In this document: positions 1 through 5,724 of the stretch, piece by piece
Position numbering within the stretch: position 1 is the first letter of the stretch
Layout: every line of letters starts with the position of its first letter
Origin: Oligoflexia bacterium
GTDB lineage: Bacteria; Bdellovibrionota; JAFGOL01
DNA: 6,443 bases
NCBI GenBank assembly: GCA_016926495.1
Contig: JAFGOL010000191.1
Location: 1 to 6,443 of the forward strand
Reading direction: 5' to 3'
Translations under genes and position numbers: made by a program
The notes under the pieces: model-generated
Databases searched by the model: none
Seen by the model: the letters and a program-made list of their open reading frames with translations, nothing else
Told to the model about the DNA's origin: nothing

Positions 1-749
1 AGAAAAACAAAGTTAATACTGCCTGAAATGCCCAGCGGTTCTTTAGCGTTGTCCCGTGAAGGTTTCGTTTCCTTTTTCATGAATATGGAATCAATTATCG
101 CAAAAAGAACAATAAGCAGCACCGAGGTAAAAGCCCACACAGGCGTCAGCTTGAATGTCCAGAAAAAATCCACTCCCTGTAAAAAGCCGAGAAACAGGGG
201 AGGGTCTCCCAGCGGCGTAAGGCTGCCGCCTATATTTGCCACAAGGAATATAAAGAATATTATAATGTGTGTTTTGTTATTCCTGAACCTGTTGGCCCTG
301 ATCAGGGGTCTTATAAGCAGCATTGCCGCGCCTGTGGTCCCTATAAAACTCGCCAGTACCGTACCTATGGCGAGAAAGACGCAGTTTACAAGGGTTGAAC
401 CGACGATGGTCCCCCTTATCAAAATTCCCCCGCTGATTGTAAAGAGAGAGCCGAGTAAAACAATAAAAGCCACGTATTCGATACCGGTATGGTACAGCCA
501 GTGCCAGTTTATTGCCAAGGCCCATACAGCCATGGGAAGACCGATTACAAGCGATACCCTGGGAAAGTTATGATGCCACCAGTGGCCGTTGATAAGCGGT
601 ATTACAGCTATGCTTAAAAGGATCCCTATAAAAGGCAGCACGCTGTAAACCGGCGGTGCTATTTCCGAATGTCCGTGTCCTCCGATCGAAGCTCCCCAGA
701 ACCAGCAGATAACGCCCAGAACAACAGCAATTATTACCGATAATCTCAT
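1..749 (-). CDS. Na+/H+ antiporter, CitMHS/NhaD-type (C-terminal part beyond window)
   Basis: This is the N-terminal 249 residues of a polytopic inner-membrane transporter that runs off the left edge. The start is ATG at 747-749, with a perfect AGGAGG (complement of 755-760) 5 bases upstream. Hydrophobic segments lie near residues 4-20, 36-53, 66-81, 91-110, 116-135, 161-175 and 203-222. Two conserved stretches identify the family: SFIGTTGAAMLL (134-145) and ANIGGSLTPLGDPPLFLGFL (171-190), the re-entrant-loop-like motif of bacterial proteins annotated as sodium:proton antiporters in the ArsB/NhaD (ion transporter) superfamily. Family members exchange Na+ for H+ across the cytoplasmic membrane, or in some branches move organic anions; the exact substrate is not readable here. 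A His/Trp-rich loop (GHWWHHN, 55-61) could take part in pH sensing, which is inference. The gene lies 67 bases downstream of the lipoprotein gene on the same strand and may be the last member of that operon. Confidence 0.87.
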   Translation of the reverse strand, partial: MRLSVIIAVVLGVICWFWGASIGGHGHSEIAPPVYSVLPFIGILLSIAVIPLINGHWWHHNFPRVSLVIGLPMAVWALAINWHWLYHTGIEYVAFIVLLGSLFTISGGILIRGTIVGSTLVNCVFLAIGTVLASFIGTTGAAMLLIRPLIRANRFRNNKTHIIIFFIFLVANIGGSLTPLGDPPLFLGFLQGVDFFWTFKLTPVWAFTSVLLIVLFAIIDSIFMKKETKPSRDNAKEPLGISGSINFVF

Positions 750-816
750 TAGATCCTCCTTAACCAACGGATATATTAAAAAGTATAATGAATATGAACA
801 AAAAAAAAGTAAAACT

Positions 817-1296
817 TTATTCTATTGTCTGTTCCAGGACTGTTATTAAAGCCCTCAGGCTGCCGTTTTTTGATACGATTTCAATCGGCTGTTTTTGCGA
901 TATGTCCAGTTTTTTAAATATCAGTTCGCTGTTTACGGGCAGCATTTTGAACTCGGAAAGATTGCCACTGCTATGAGTATTGTCTATATATTCTTCAAAG
1001 TTGAAAGTATTACCGGATATTTCGAGTTTGAAAACATGGCGGTTAAAAGAGCCGATCCCGTTAAATACCGCTATCCTGTTTTCCCTGCTTATTTGAGTAT
1101 AAACCGTTAACCTGTTTGTTTTTTCCCTGTCGTAAATTTTGATCTTCAGTTTTTGTTTTATGATCCTGCCGCCGCATTGAATTTCCGCGGTTTGGGGCCT
1201 GTGGGCGCATGAGCATAAAAGTACTATGCAAATAAGGTAAGGCGCGGGGTTATTTGTCCTGCTTAACGCTTGCAGGTAACCTTTCAGGAGTCTCAT
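817..1296 (-). CDS. Small lipoprotein, possibly LolB-like
   Basis: A 159-residue protein. It has basic residues near the N-terminus, a short hydrophobic core (residues 20-28) and a lipobox-like LCSC ending at Cys30, so it is probably lipidated and held on the periplasmic side of a membrane. The n-region of about 19 residues is long. ATG 1296 is the only usual start codon upstream of the hydrophobic core, and only a weak GGA-type ribosome site precedes it. The mature part alternates charged and hydrophobic residues in a β-strand pattern and has no recognisable catalytic motif. In many proteobacteria a TPR protein gene is followed by a lipoprotein gene of the LolB or LolB-like type, and this gene occupies that position and has a compatible size and pattern. 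That assignment rests on context, not on a conserved motif. The start lies 47 bases inside the TPR gene, so translation is probably coupled. Confidence 0.72.
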   Translation of the reverse strand: MRLLKGYLQALSRTNNPAPYLICIVLLCSCAHRPQTAEIQCGGRIIKQKLKIKIYDREKTNRLTVYTQISRENRIAVFNGIGSFNRHVFKLEISGNTFNFEEYIDNTHSSGNLSEFKMLPVNSELIFKKLDISQKQPIEIVSKNGSLRALITVLEQTIE

Positions 1297-3031
1297 TCAT
1301 TCCATCCAGCAAAGATTGTATCTGCTTTCTCTTATCACCTGTAATGTCCGAACTCAACAGTTCCTTGTATGTGTCCCTGACTTTATTGTGAAGCCCCATC
1401 GAATCGTATACCCTGGCAAGATGCTCCATTATTACGGGTTCAAAAGAGCCTTTCTTTCTCATGAGTGACACTGCTTTTTCCATCTGTTTTACGGCTTTAT
1501 CTATGTCACCCTTTTTGTAATATACCCAGCCAAGACTGTCCGTTATATAAGGATCTCCGGGTAACAAGGTCATTGCCCTTTCAACCAGCTTTTCGGCTTC
1601 GTCGAGTTTGATGTTTTTTTCCGCGTATATATATCCTATGTAATTTAAAGCGTTCGGATTGTCCGGGTTTATCGTGATGATCTTTTCCATAACGGCAAGT
1701 GCCTTGTTGACGTCTTTTTCCTTGTCGTAAAGCGAGCCCAGGTAGTAAAGCAGTCTTTCGTTGTCCGGAAAAAGCTTTGCTGCAGATTCCAGTATCTCAA
1801 TGGCTTTTTTATTATTGTTACGGCTTTCGTACAGTGACGCGCAAAAATCATAAAGTTTGGGGCTGTCAGGACTTTTTACTATGGCGTTTTCGGTAATTTT
1901 GACTGCGTCCCCGTAGTTATCCTGCATTTTATAAAGATACGCGACATGCAGTCTTGATTCTACAAACAGAGATGAATCGCTGTCAATTTTCATAAACTGT
2001 TCTATGGCCTTGTTGTATTCCTTGATCTCTTCGTAAACAGCCGCGAGGTAATACCTCGTTTTTGCCGAATCCGGAACGGCTTTCAATATCTCCTTGAGTT
2101 TTGTTACCGCGATATCGTACTTACCGAGTTCTATATGTATGAGGGCTGTTTTTAAACGTGCGTTTACATTATCGGGTTCGTTTTCTTCTATTACGGAAAG
2201 GTACCTCAGCGCCTTTTTGTAATATTCCAGCTCTTTTTCGCTGTTAGTATCTTTACTGTCGGTTGCTATTTCAGTGCTCATCCTTACGATTTTTTTAGCT
2301 ATACTGGTATTGTAAGGGTTTATCAGCATAAGCTCTTCCAGCTTTCCGAGCACTTTCTCGTTATTTCCCATCTCTTCATACAGCGAAATCAACCCCAGTA
2401 TGGCAGGTTCGTACGTGGGAGATATTGACAGTGCTTTTTTATAGAGTATCTCCGCGTTTTCCTTTTGCGAATCGTCATGATATATTGTCGCGAGATAATA
2501 GTTGGTCAGTTCGTCGTCCGGATTTTTGGCCGCGTAATCATTAAGGAGTTTTATTGCCTCTTTCTTCTGGCCCTTTTCAACCAGCAGGATCCCCTTGTAA
2601 TGAGTGGCTGCCCTGTTAAAAGGCTCGATAGCAAGGATTTCATCGCAGGTTTTTATGGCGGGACCGTATTCCTTTTGGGAGATCAGTGTTTCTGCGTATA
2701 TGATCCTGGCGGATATGTTGTTTTTGTCCCTTTCTATCACGTTTTTTATATGTTTAAGTCCGACAGTGTCCATACCCTTTTTAAGATAGGCTTCGCCGAG
2801 TTTTGTTTCTATTTCATCGGAATCCCCGGTGTAGGTGAGAGCGAGCTTGTATTCTTCTATGGCCTGATCAATATTATCGTCAAGGCTGTATTTTTCACCG
2901 AGCGCGAAGTGATAGTATGCCTGGTATCCTTCAAATTTGTCGTCTTCCGCTGACCTGCACGCCGAACTGTAAAGAAACATTATAAGAACAGACTGGATTA
3001 TTGAGAAATACGAACGGGTTACTGCCGGCAT
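1250..3031 (-). CDS. Exported tetratricopeptide-repeat protein
   Basis: A 593-residue protein built almost wholly of tandem TPR helical hairpins, roughly 14-16 of them, from residue 36 to 565. Typical repeats end in Pro-Asp/Asn-containing turns (NPDD 170-173, NEPDN 284-288, NPDNPN 455-460, LPGDP 490-494). The segment around GYIYAEKNIKLDEAE (466-480) and DSLGWVYYKKGD (498-509) matches a signature of TPR proteins common in deltaproteobacteria. The N-terminus is a signal peptide (hydrophobic 9-22) followed by SSAC with Cys25. This could be a relaxed lipobox (Ser at -3 is unusual) or precede a signal peptidase I site near CRSA (25-28). I chose ATG 3031 over an in-frame TTG at 3043 because GGAG sits 6 bases before the ATG, and the TTG overlaps that site. 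TPR proteins of this kind are scaffolds for protein-protein contacts in the cell envelope; the partner is unknown. It is the first gene of the minus-strand group. Confidence 0.9.
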   Translation of the reverse strand: MPAVTRSYFSIIQSVLIMFLYSSACRSAEDDKFEGYQAYYHFALGEKYSLDDNIDQAIEEYKLALTYTGDSDEIETKLGEAYLKKGMDTVGLKHIKNVIERDKNNISARIIYAETLISQKEYGPAIKTCDEILAIEPFNRAATHYKGILLVEKGQKKEAIKLLNDYAAKNPDDELTNYYLATIYHDDSQKENAEILYKKALSISPTYEPAILGLISLYEEMGNNEKVLGKLEELMLINPYNTSIAKKIVRMSTEIATDSKDTNSEKELEYYKKALRYLSVIEENEPDNVNARLKTALIHIELGKYDIAVTKLKEILKAVPDSAKTRYYLAAVYEEIKEYNKAIEQFMKIDSDSSLFVESRLHVAYLYKMQDNYGDAVKITENAIVKSPDSPKLYDFCASLYESRNNNKKAIEILESAAKLFPDNERLLYYLGSLYDKEKDVNKALAVMEKIITINPDNPNALNYIGYIYAEKNIKLDEAEKLVERAMTLLPGDPYITDSLGWVYYKKGDIDKAVKQMEKAVSLMRKKGSFEPVIMEHLARVYDSMGLHNKVRDTYKELLSSDITGDKRKQIQSLLDGMNETPERLPASVKQDK

Positions 3032-3037
3032 GACAAA

Positions 3038-3041
3038 CTCC
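3038..3041 (-). promoter_or_regulatory. Ribosome binding site of the TPR gene
   Basis: GGAG on the minus strand, 6 bases before ATG 3031. It decides the start in favour of this ATG rather than the in-frame TTG at 3043, giving 593 residues. Confidence 0.7.
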
Positions 3042-3085
3042 AAAAATATTGTCTTGTTTTCTTTATCGGCAGATTTTCGGAATTC

Positions 3086-3115
3086 TTTATATTAATCCGC
3101 TTTTAAACCGGTCAT
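3086..3115 (-). promoter_or_regulatory. Predicted sigma-70 promoter for the TPR-lipoprotein-antiporter group
   Basis: On the minus strand, ATGACC (complement of 3110-3115, 4 of 6 to TTGACA) and TATAAA (complement of 3086-3091, 5 of 6 to TATAAT) are separated by 18 bases. Transcription would start near 3079 and give a leader of about 48 bases to ATG 3031. It was found by eye, and a chance match in AT-rich DNA is possible. Confidence 0.45.
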
Positions 3116-3125
3116 GAGTATGTGC

Positions 3126-3155
3126 TTGACATCGTAGCGGCTAAAAAATAATACT
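3126..3155 (+). promoter_or_regulatory. Predicted sigma-70 promoter for the plus-strand genes
   Basis: A perfect -35 box TTGACA lies at 3126-3131. With an 18-base spacer it is followed by AATACT at 3150-3155 (4 of 6); TAATAC at 3149-3154 with a 17-base spacer is an alternative. Transcription would begin near 3161-3163, almost exactly on the ATG of the small frame at 3161. That leaves about 137 bases before the PhaR-type gene. The perfect -35 box makes this the better of the two predicted promoters. Confidence 0.55.
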
Positions 3156-3160
3156 AGGTT

Positions 3161-3286
3161 ATGGGATTTTCTGAGATACTACCCGGAAGGGCTGAGATTG
3201 TTTTGCTGACAATTCTGCTGGTAATTATATTTTCGAATGAAATCGTTTTTGTTGTTAAAAAAATAATTTCATTGCTTTACAAGTAA
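3161..3286 (+). CDS. Possible 41-residue membrane peptide
   Basis: A short frame starting MGFSEILPGR and ending at TAA 3284-3286, 12 bases before the PhaR-type start. A hydrophobic stretch (residues 13-24, continuing weakly 28-32) is followed by Lys33, Lys34 and Lys41, which suggests a single membrane-spanning helix with a basic C-terminal tail. No homologue is recognised. For: in-frame ATG, hydrophobic then basic layout, tight spacing to the next gene and a promoter just upstream. Against: only AGG 2 bases before the ATG as a ribosome site, small size, and AT-rich DNA can encode hydrophobic residues by chance. If the predicted promoter is right, the mRNA would be leaderless at this ATG. Otherwise this stretch is the untranslated leader of the gene at 3299. 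Confidence 0.33.
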   Translation: MGFSEILPGRAEIVLLTILLVIIFSNEIVFVVKKIISLLYK

Positions 3287-3298
3287 TGGTGAGCCTTT

Positions 3299-3895
3299 AT
3301 GACGCAAAACAGCGACGGTAATAATAGGATAATAAAGCGTTACGGAAACAGGAAGTTATACGATACGGAACTCAGCCGTTATGTAACCATTGAAGAAGTC
3401 GCGAATCATATAAGGAACGGAATATCCGTGAAGATAATTGATAACAAGAGCGGTGAGGACATAACAAACACAACGCTCGCGCAGATTGTTCTTGAGGCTG
3501 AAAAAAAGAACAGGCATAAAACAAGCTCCAGTGTCCTGGAATCCATAATAAAAACAGGTACTTTGTCCGATTTTGTCATTACTTCAAGAAATTCCGTGAA
3601 GTCCGGCATTGTTGAGGCGGAAAAATGGTTCAGTCAATTGGTTGACAACAATAAGTCTTTTTGGTCCGAAATCAAGGGATCTCTTAAAAAAACCAATAAA
3701 CCCGCCAAGTTCGAAGATTTTGGGGAAAGAATGGAGAGCCATTTCCGGACCACGATTGAAAAGATCAAGCATAATTCAAGCCGGGATAAGATTATTACAG
3801 AAAGAGAATTGCTATCTTTGCGTCAAAAGGTTATGGAATTGGAAGAAAGGCTGAAAAAATATGAGGAAGAAAAAAGGAGGATGTCAGATGAATAA
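3299..3895 (+). CDS. PhaR-type polyhydroxyalkanoate synthesis regulator (DNA-binding)
   Basis: A 198-residue protein. Residues 11-70 match the N-terminal DNA-binding domain of polyhydroxyalkanoate (PHA/PHB) accumulation regulators, with the hallmark RYGNRKLYDTELSRYVT (14-30) followed by IIDNKSGEDIT (46-56) and TLAQIVLEAEK (59-69). The middle part (75-160) is less conserved. The C-terminus (about 164-196) is a highly charged heptad-like coiled coil, probably for oligomerisation. Characterised family members repress phasin and PHA genes and bind PHA granules. No PHA synthase, phasin or depolymerase gene is present in this window, and the family is also found in bacteria not known to make PHA, so the target here is open. 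The start is ATG 3299 with GGTGAG (3288-3293) 5 bases upstream. Its last 8 bases overlap the next gene. Confidence 0.88.
   Translation: MTQNSDGNNRIIKRYGNRKLYDTELSRYVTIEEVANHIRNGISVKIIDNKSGEDITNTTLAQIVLEAEKKNRHKTSSSVLESIIKTGTLSDFVITSRNSVKSGIVEAEKWFSQLVDNNKSFWSEIKGSLKKTNKPAKFEDFGERMESHFRTTIEKIKHNSSRDKIITERELLSLRQKVMELEERLKKYEEEKRRMSDE
3876..3880 (+). promoter_or_regulatory. Ribosome binding site inside the PhaR-type gene
   Basis: GGAGG, 7 bases before ATG 3888. It lies inside the last codons of the PhaR-type gene and sets the start of the β-barrel gene at 3888. An in-frame ATG at 3861 would put charged residues ahead of the signal peptide and would encode this site within the protein, so it is rejected. 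Confidence 0.85.
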
Positions 3896-4460
3896 ATTAT
3901 TTTTGGTTGTTATCGCGGTTTTTGTAACCATGTCCGGTAATGTATATGCCAGCGACGAGGGTGATCTTTCAGTCGGTGTTTCAATGGGCGAGAATGCCCT
4001 GCTTGGAAGCCCTGCCGATGTTTACGGCAGAAGCGCACTCGGATTTGGGGGATTTGTTCTTTTTTCACCGTCTGATTTTTTTGATCTTGATATTAATATT
4101 AATTACGCGTCCCATAAAGGACTGGGAAATTCACTCGGACATTTTTACGGTACTATGGCCCTGAGGTTCGGAATGGAATTTGATCAGTTATTCCCTTTTA
4201 TCTGTGCCGGTGTGGGTTTTTACAGGGCTGCAGCTGACCTGGGTGGTGTTGAGGGAACGGCAGCGGGCTTTGGCTTTAATGTCGGTACCGGGCTTGATGT
4301 TGAACTTGGAAGCTCACTGATGATAGGCGTGCTTATGAGGTATCATCCGGTGTTCGACAAGGGTAGTGCTGCCGTAAGCCCTGTACTTGGCGATATATTT
4401 GATGTTATGATGAGAGTAGGATTCATGTTTAAAACCGGAATACAGGGAGGCTGGGATTAA
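3888..4460 (+). CDS. Small outer-membrane β-barrel protein
   Basis: A 190-residue protein. It has a clear signal peptide: MNK, hydrophobic 4-14, and probable cleavage after Ala21 (VYA/SDEG). The mature protein of about 169 residues is rich in Gly and aromatic residues, with alternating strands such as ALGFGGFVLF (50-59), DLDININYAS (66-75), YGTMALRFGMEF (87-98), PFICAGVGFYR (103-113), AAGFGFNVGTGLDVEL (125-140), SLMIGVLMRYHPVF (143-156) and DVMMRVGFMFK (172-182). That is the pattern of an 8-strand outer-membrane barrel of the OmpW/OmpA-like size class. The chain runs 8 residues past the last strand instead of ending on an aromatic residue. Its cargo or function cannot be read from the sequence. 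It starts within the end of the PhaR-type gene and ends 3 bases before the aminotransferase, so it is probably co-transcribed with both. Confidence 0.8.
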   Translation: MNKLFLVVIAVFVTMSGNVYASDEGDLSVGVSMGENALLGSPADVYGRSALGFGGFVLFSPSDFFDLDININYASHKGLGNSLGHFYGTMALRFGMEFDQLFPFICAGVGFYRAAADLGGVEGTAAGFGFNVGTGLDVELGSSLMIGVLMRYHPVFDKGSAAVSPVLGDIFDVMMRVGFMFKTGIQGGWD

Positions 4461-4463
4461 TAT

Positions 4464-5540
4464 ATGCAGATAAACAGGACATATACTTCCAGGGGAACTT
4501 CCATTGATGTTGCGTCAATAGGGGCTTTTGGATCGCAGTTTGCGGATAAAATGTTTGTAATGAAATATAACGAGGGACTGGGCTGGCATGACGCCGCGAT
4601 CAGGGATTTTGAACCTTTTGTCCTGTCTCCGGCCTCGCTGGTGTTTCATTACGCGCAGGAGATATTCGAAGGTCAGAAGGCATACAAGTGGGAGGACGGA
4701 AGAATAGTCCTTTTCAGGCCCGAAATGAACGTGGATCGTTTTAACAAGTCCGCCGAAAGGATGTGCATGCCTGTTATAGATGAGGAATTTTTTATGCGGA
4801 TCCTGATGGAAACGACATGGGAAAACCGGGACTGGATACCCCAAAAAGACGGGTATTCCCTTTATATAAGGCCTACGATGATTGCCACCGAGCCTGTTCT
4901 TGGGGTGCGTCCGTCATCGGAATATATTTTCTTTATTATAAATTCCCCGATAGGTCATTATTTCTCGGAAGGCTATAAGCCTGTTAATATACTTGTCAGC
5001 GACGGGTATGTAAGGGCGGTTCAGGGAGGCGTCGGCGAGGCTAAGACCGGTGGAAACTACGCGGCCAGCCTTAGGATCATGAAGGATGCCAGGAAAAAGG
5101 GTTTTACACAGGTGCTGTGGCTTGACGGCAGGGAAAACCGTTATATTGAGGAAGTCGGGACAATGAACATGTGTTTTATCAGGGAAGGGAAGCTTGTTAC
5201 CCCGGCCCTGACAGGCAGCATACTGCACGGGGTTACAAGGGATTCGGTAATGGTACTTGCAAGGCACATGGGGATTGACGTAGAGGAAACCAGGCTGGAC
5301 ATTGATGAAGTATGCAGGGACATTGACAGCGGGAAGATTACGGAATGTTTCGGCTGTGGCACCGCGTGCGTTATTTCTCCAATCTCCGGTTTGTGCTTCA
5401 GGGAAAAAATACATACCGTGGACGGCGGAAAAATCGGGAAAATAACGCAAAGCGTATATGATTACCTTACGGGTATCCAGTACGGCAAGATCAAGGACGA
5501 CTTTGGCTGGATCAGGGAAGTCACGGAACTTAGCGGTTAA
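4464..5540 (+). CDS. ilvE: Branched-chain amino acid aminotransferase
   Basis: A 358-residue PLP-dependent fold-type IV aminotransferase, full length for the eukaryote-like (BCAT type II) group. It catalyses the last step of Leu, Ile and Val synthesis (glutamate plus branched 2-oxo acid) and the first step of their breakdown. Signatures seen: FEGQKAY (68-74), LYIRP (133-137), GGNYAAS with the Schiff-base Lys194 in GEAKTGGNYA (191-200), EEVGTMNMCF (229-238, Glu230 as PLP-ring contact), GSILHGVTRDSV (251-262), FGCGTA (296-301) and LTGIQYGKIKDDFGW at the C-terminus (335-349). ATG 4464 is preceded by GGGA at 4453-4456 (7 bases) and a stronger GGGAGG at 4445-4450 (13 bases, rather far). The 294-302 loop holds three Cys where many bacterial relatives have Ala/Thr/Ala. 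D-amino-acid aminotransferase or 4-amino-4-deoxychorismate lyase is unlikely given the length and C-terminus. Confidence 0.95.
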   Translation: MQINRTYTSRGTSIDVASIGAFGSQFADKMFVMKYNEGLGWHDAAIRDFEPFVLSPASLVFHYAQEIFEGQKAYKWEDGRIVLFRPEMNVDRFNKSAERMCMPVIDEEFFMRILMETTWENRDWIPQKDGYSLYIRPTMIATEPVLGVRPSSEYIFFIINSPIGHYFSEGYKPVNILVSDGYVRAVQGGVGEAKTGGNYAASLRIMKDARKKGFTQVLWLDGRENRYIEEVGTMNMCFIREGKLVTPALTGSILHGVTRDSVMVLARHMGIDVEETRLDIDEVCRDIDSGKITECFGCGTACVISPISGLCFREKIHTVDGGKIGKITQSVYDYLTGIQYGKIKDDFGWIREVTELSG

Positions 5541-5550
5541 TATTGAAAAA

Positions 5551-5724
5551 ATGCTGTCAGACATAAGGCTTCTGTCATCGGCGTTTTTTAAGGATAATCC
5601 CGTAAGGATACCTAAAAAACAGGCGGGCAGCTCCATTATGCCCGGCAAGATCAGGCTGGAAGTTATTTTTTCCAGGGACAGCCTTTGCAGGATGGGTTAT
5701 GTTTTTAAGGATTTGCAGGCATGA
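5551..5724 (+). pseudogene. Remnant of an aspartate ammonia-lyase/fumarase-family gene
   Basis: An open frame of 57 codons from ATG 5551 to TGA 5722-5724. Residues 4-10 (DIRLLSS) and 24-33 (QAGSSIMPGK) match two conserved blocks of aspartase, the second being the GSSxMPxKxN signature loop that carries the catalytic Ser. They are 13 residues apart, against 14 as I recall E. coli AspA. The Gln-Ala before GSS favours aspartase over fumarase. The homology may continue weakly to LCRMGYV (45-51). The signature Asn after Lys-x is Arg35, and over 400 residues of the usual roughly 470 are missing, so it cannot be an active lyase. No good ribosome site precedes the ATG. The frame is also open upstream into ilvE, and similarity to aspartase begins only just after the ilvE stop. 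Its stop overlaps the hydF start (ATGA). It may be simple decay, or kept as a short leader cistron for hydF. Confidence 0.7.
5707..5711 (+). promoter_or_regulatory. Ribosome binding site of hydF
   Basis: AAGGA, 9 bases before ATG 5721, lying within the aspartase remnant. It supports 5721 as the hydF start and means hydF need not rely on translation of the remnant. Confidence 0.65.

Noticed and set aside
28..573. 181-codon open frame on the plus strand
   Set aside because: It is antisense to the antiporter, whose family motifs are unmistakable; the product is low-complexity with no recognisable domain.
784..789. Perfect TATAAT on the plus strand
   Set aside because: It has no good -35 at a proper distance and no plus-strand gene downstream. 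It lies in an AT-rich gap between two minus-strand genes.
800..808. Run of nine A (nine T on the minus strand) after the lipoprotein stop, as a possible terminator tail
   Set aside because: I see no stable GC-rich hairpin before it on the minus strand, so an intrinsic terminator is not supported.
2465..2953. 162-codon open frame on the plus strand
   Set aside because: It is antisense to the TPR repeats; its Phe/Val-rich product is what reverse reading of Lys/Glu-rich TPR codons gives.
3170..3197. THI-box-like bases (CTGAGAT, then ACCC, then GGCTGAGAT) suggesting a TPP riboswitch
   Set aside because: The second half of the aptamer (CCTGATCTGG and CCAGCG-type blocks) is absent, and the downstream gene has no link to thiamine.
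5458..5550. Upstream extension of the aspartase-remnant frame into ilvE
   Set aside because: These codons overlap the conserved ilvE C-terminus in another frame and show no aspartase similarity; similarity starts only after the ilvE stop.
4914..5648. 244-codon open frame on the minus strand
   Set aside because: It is antisense to ilvE and the aspartase remnant, has no family motif, and is a shadow of the real coding frame.
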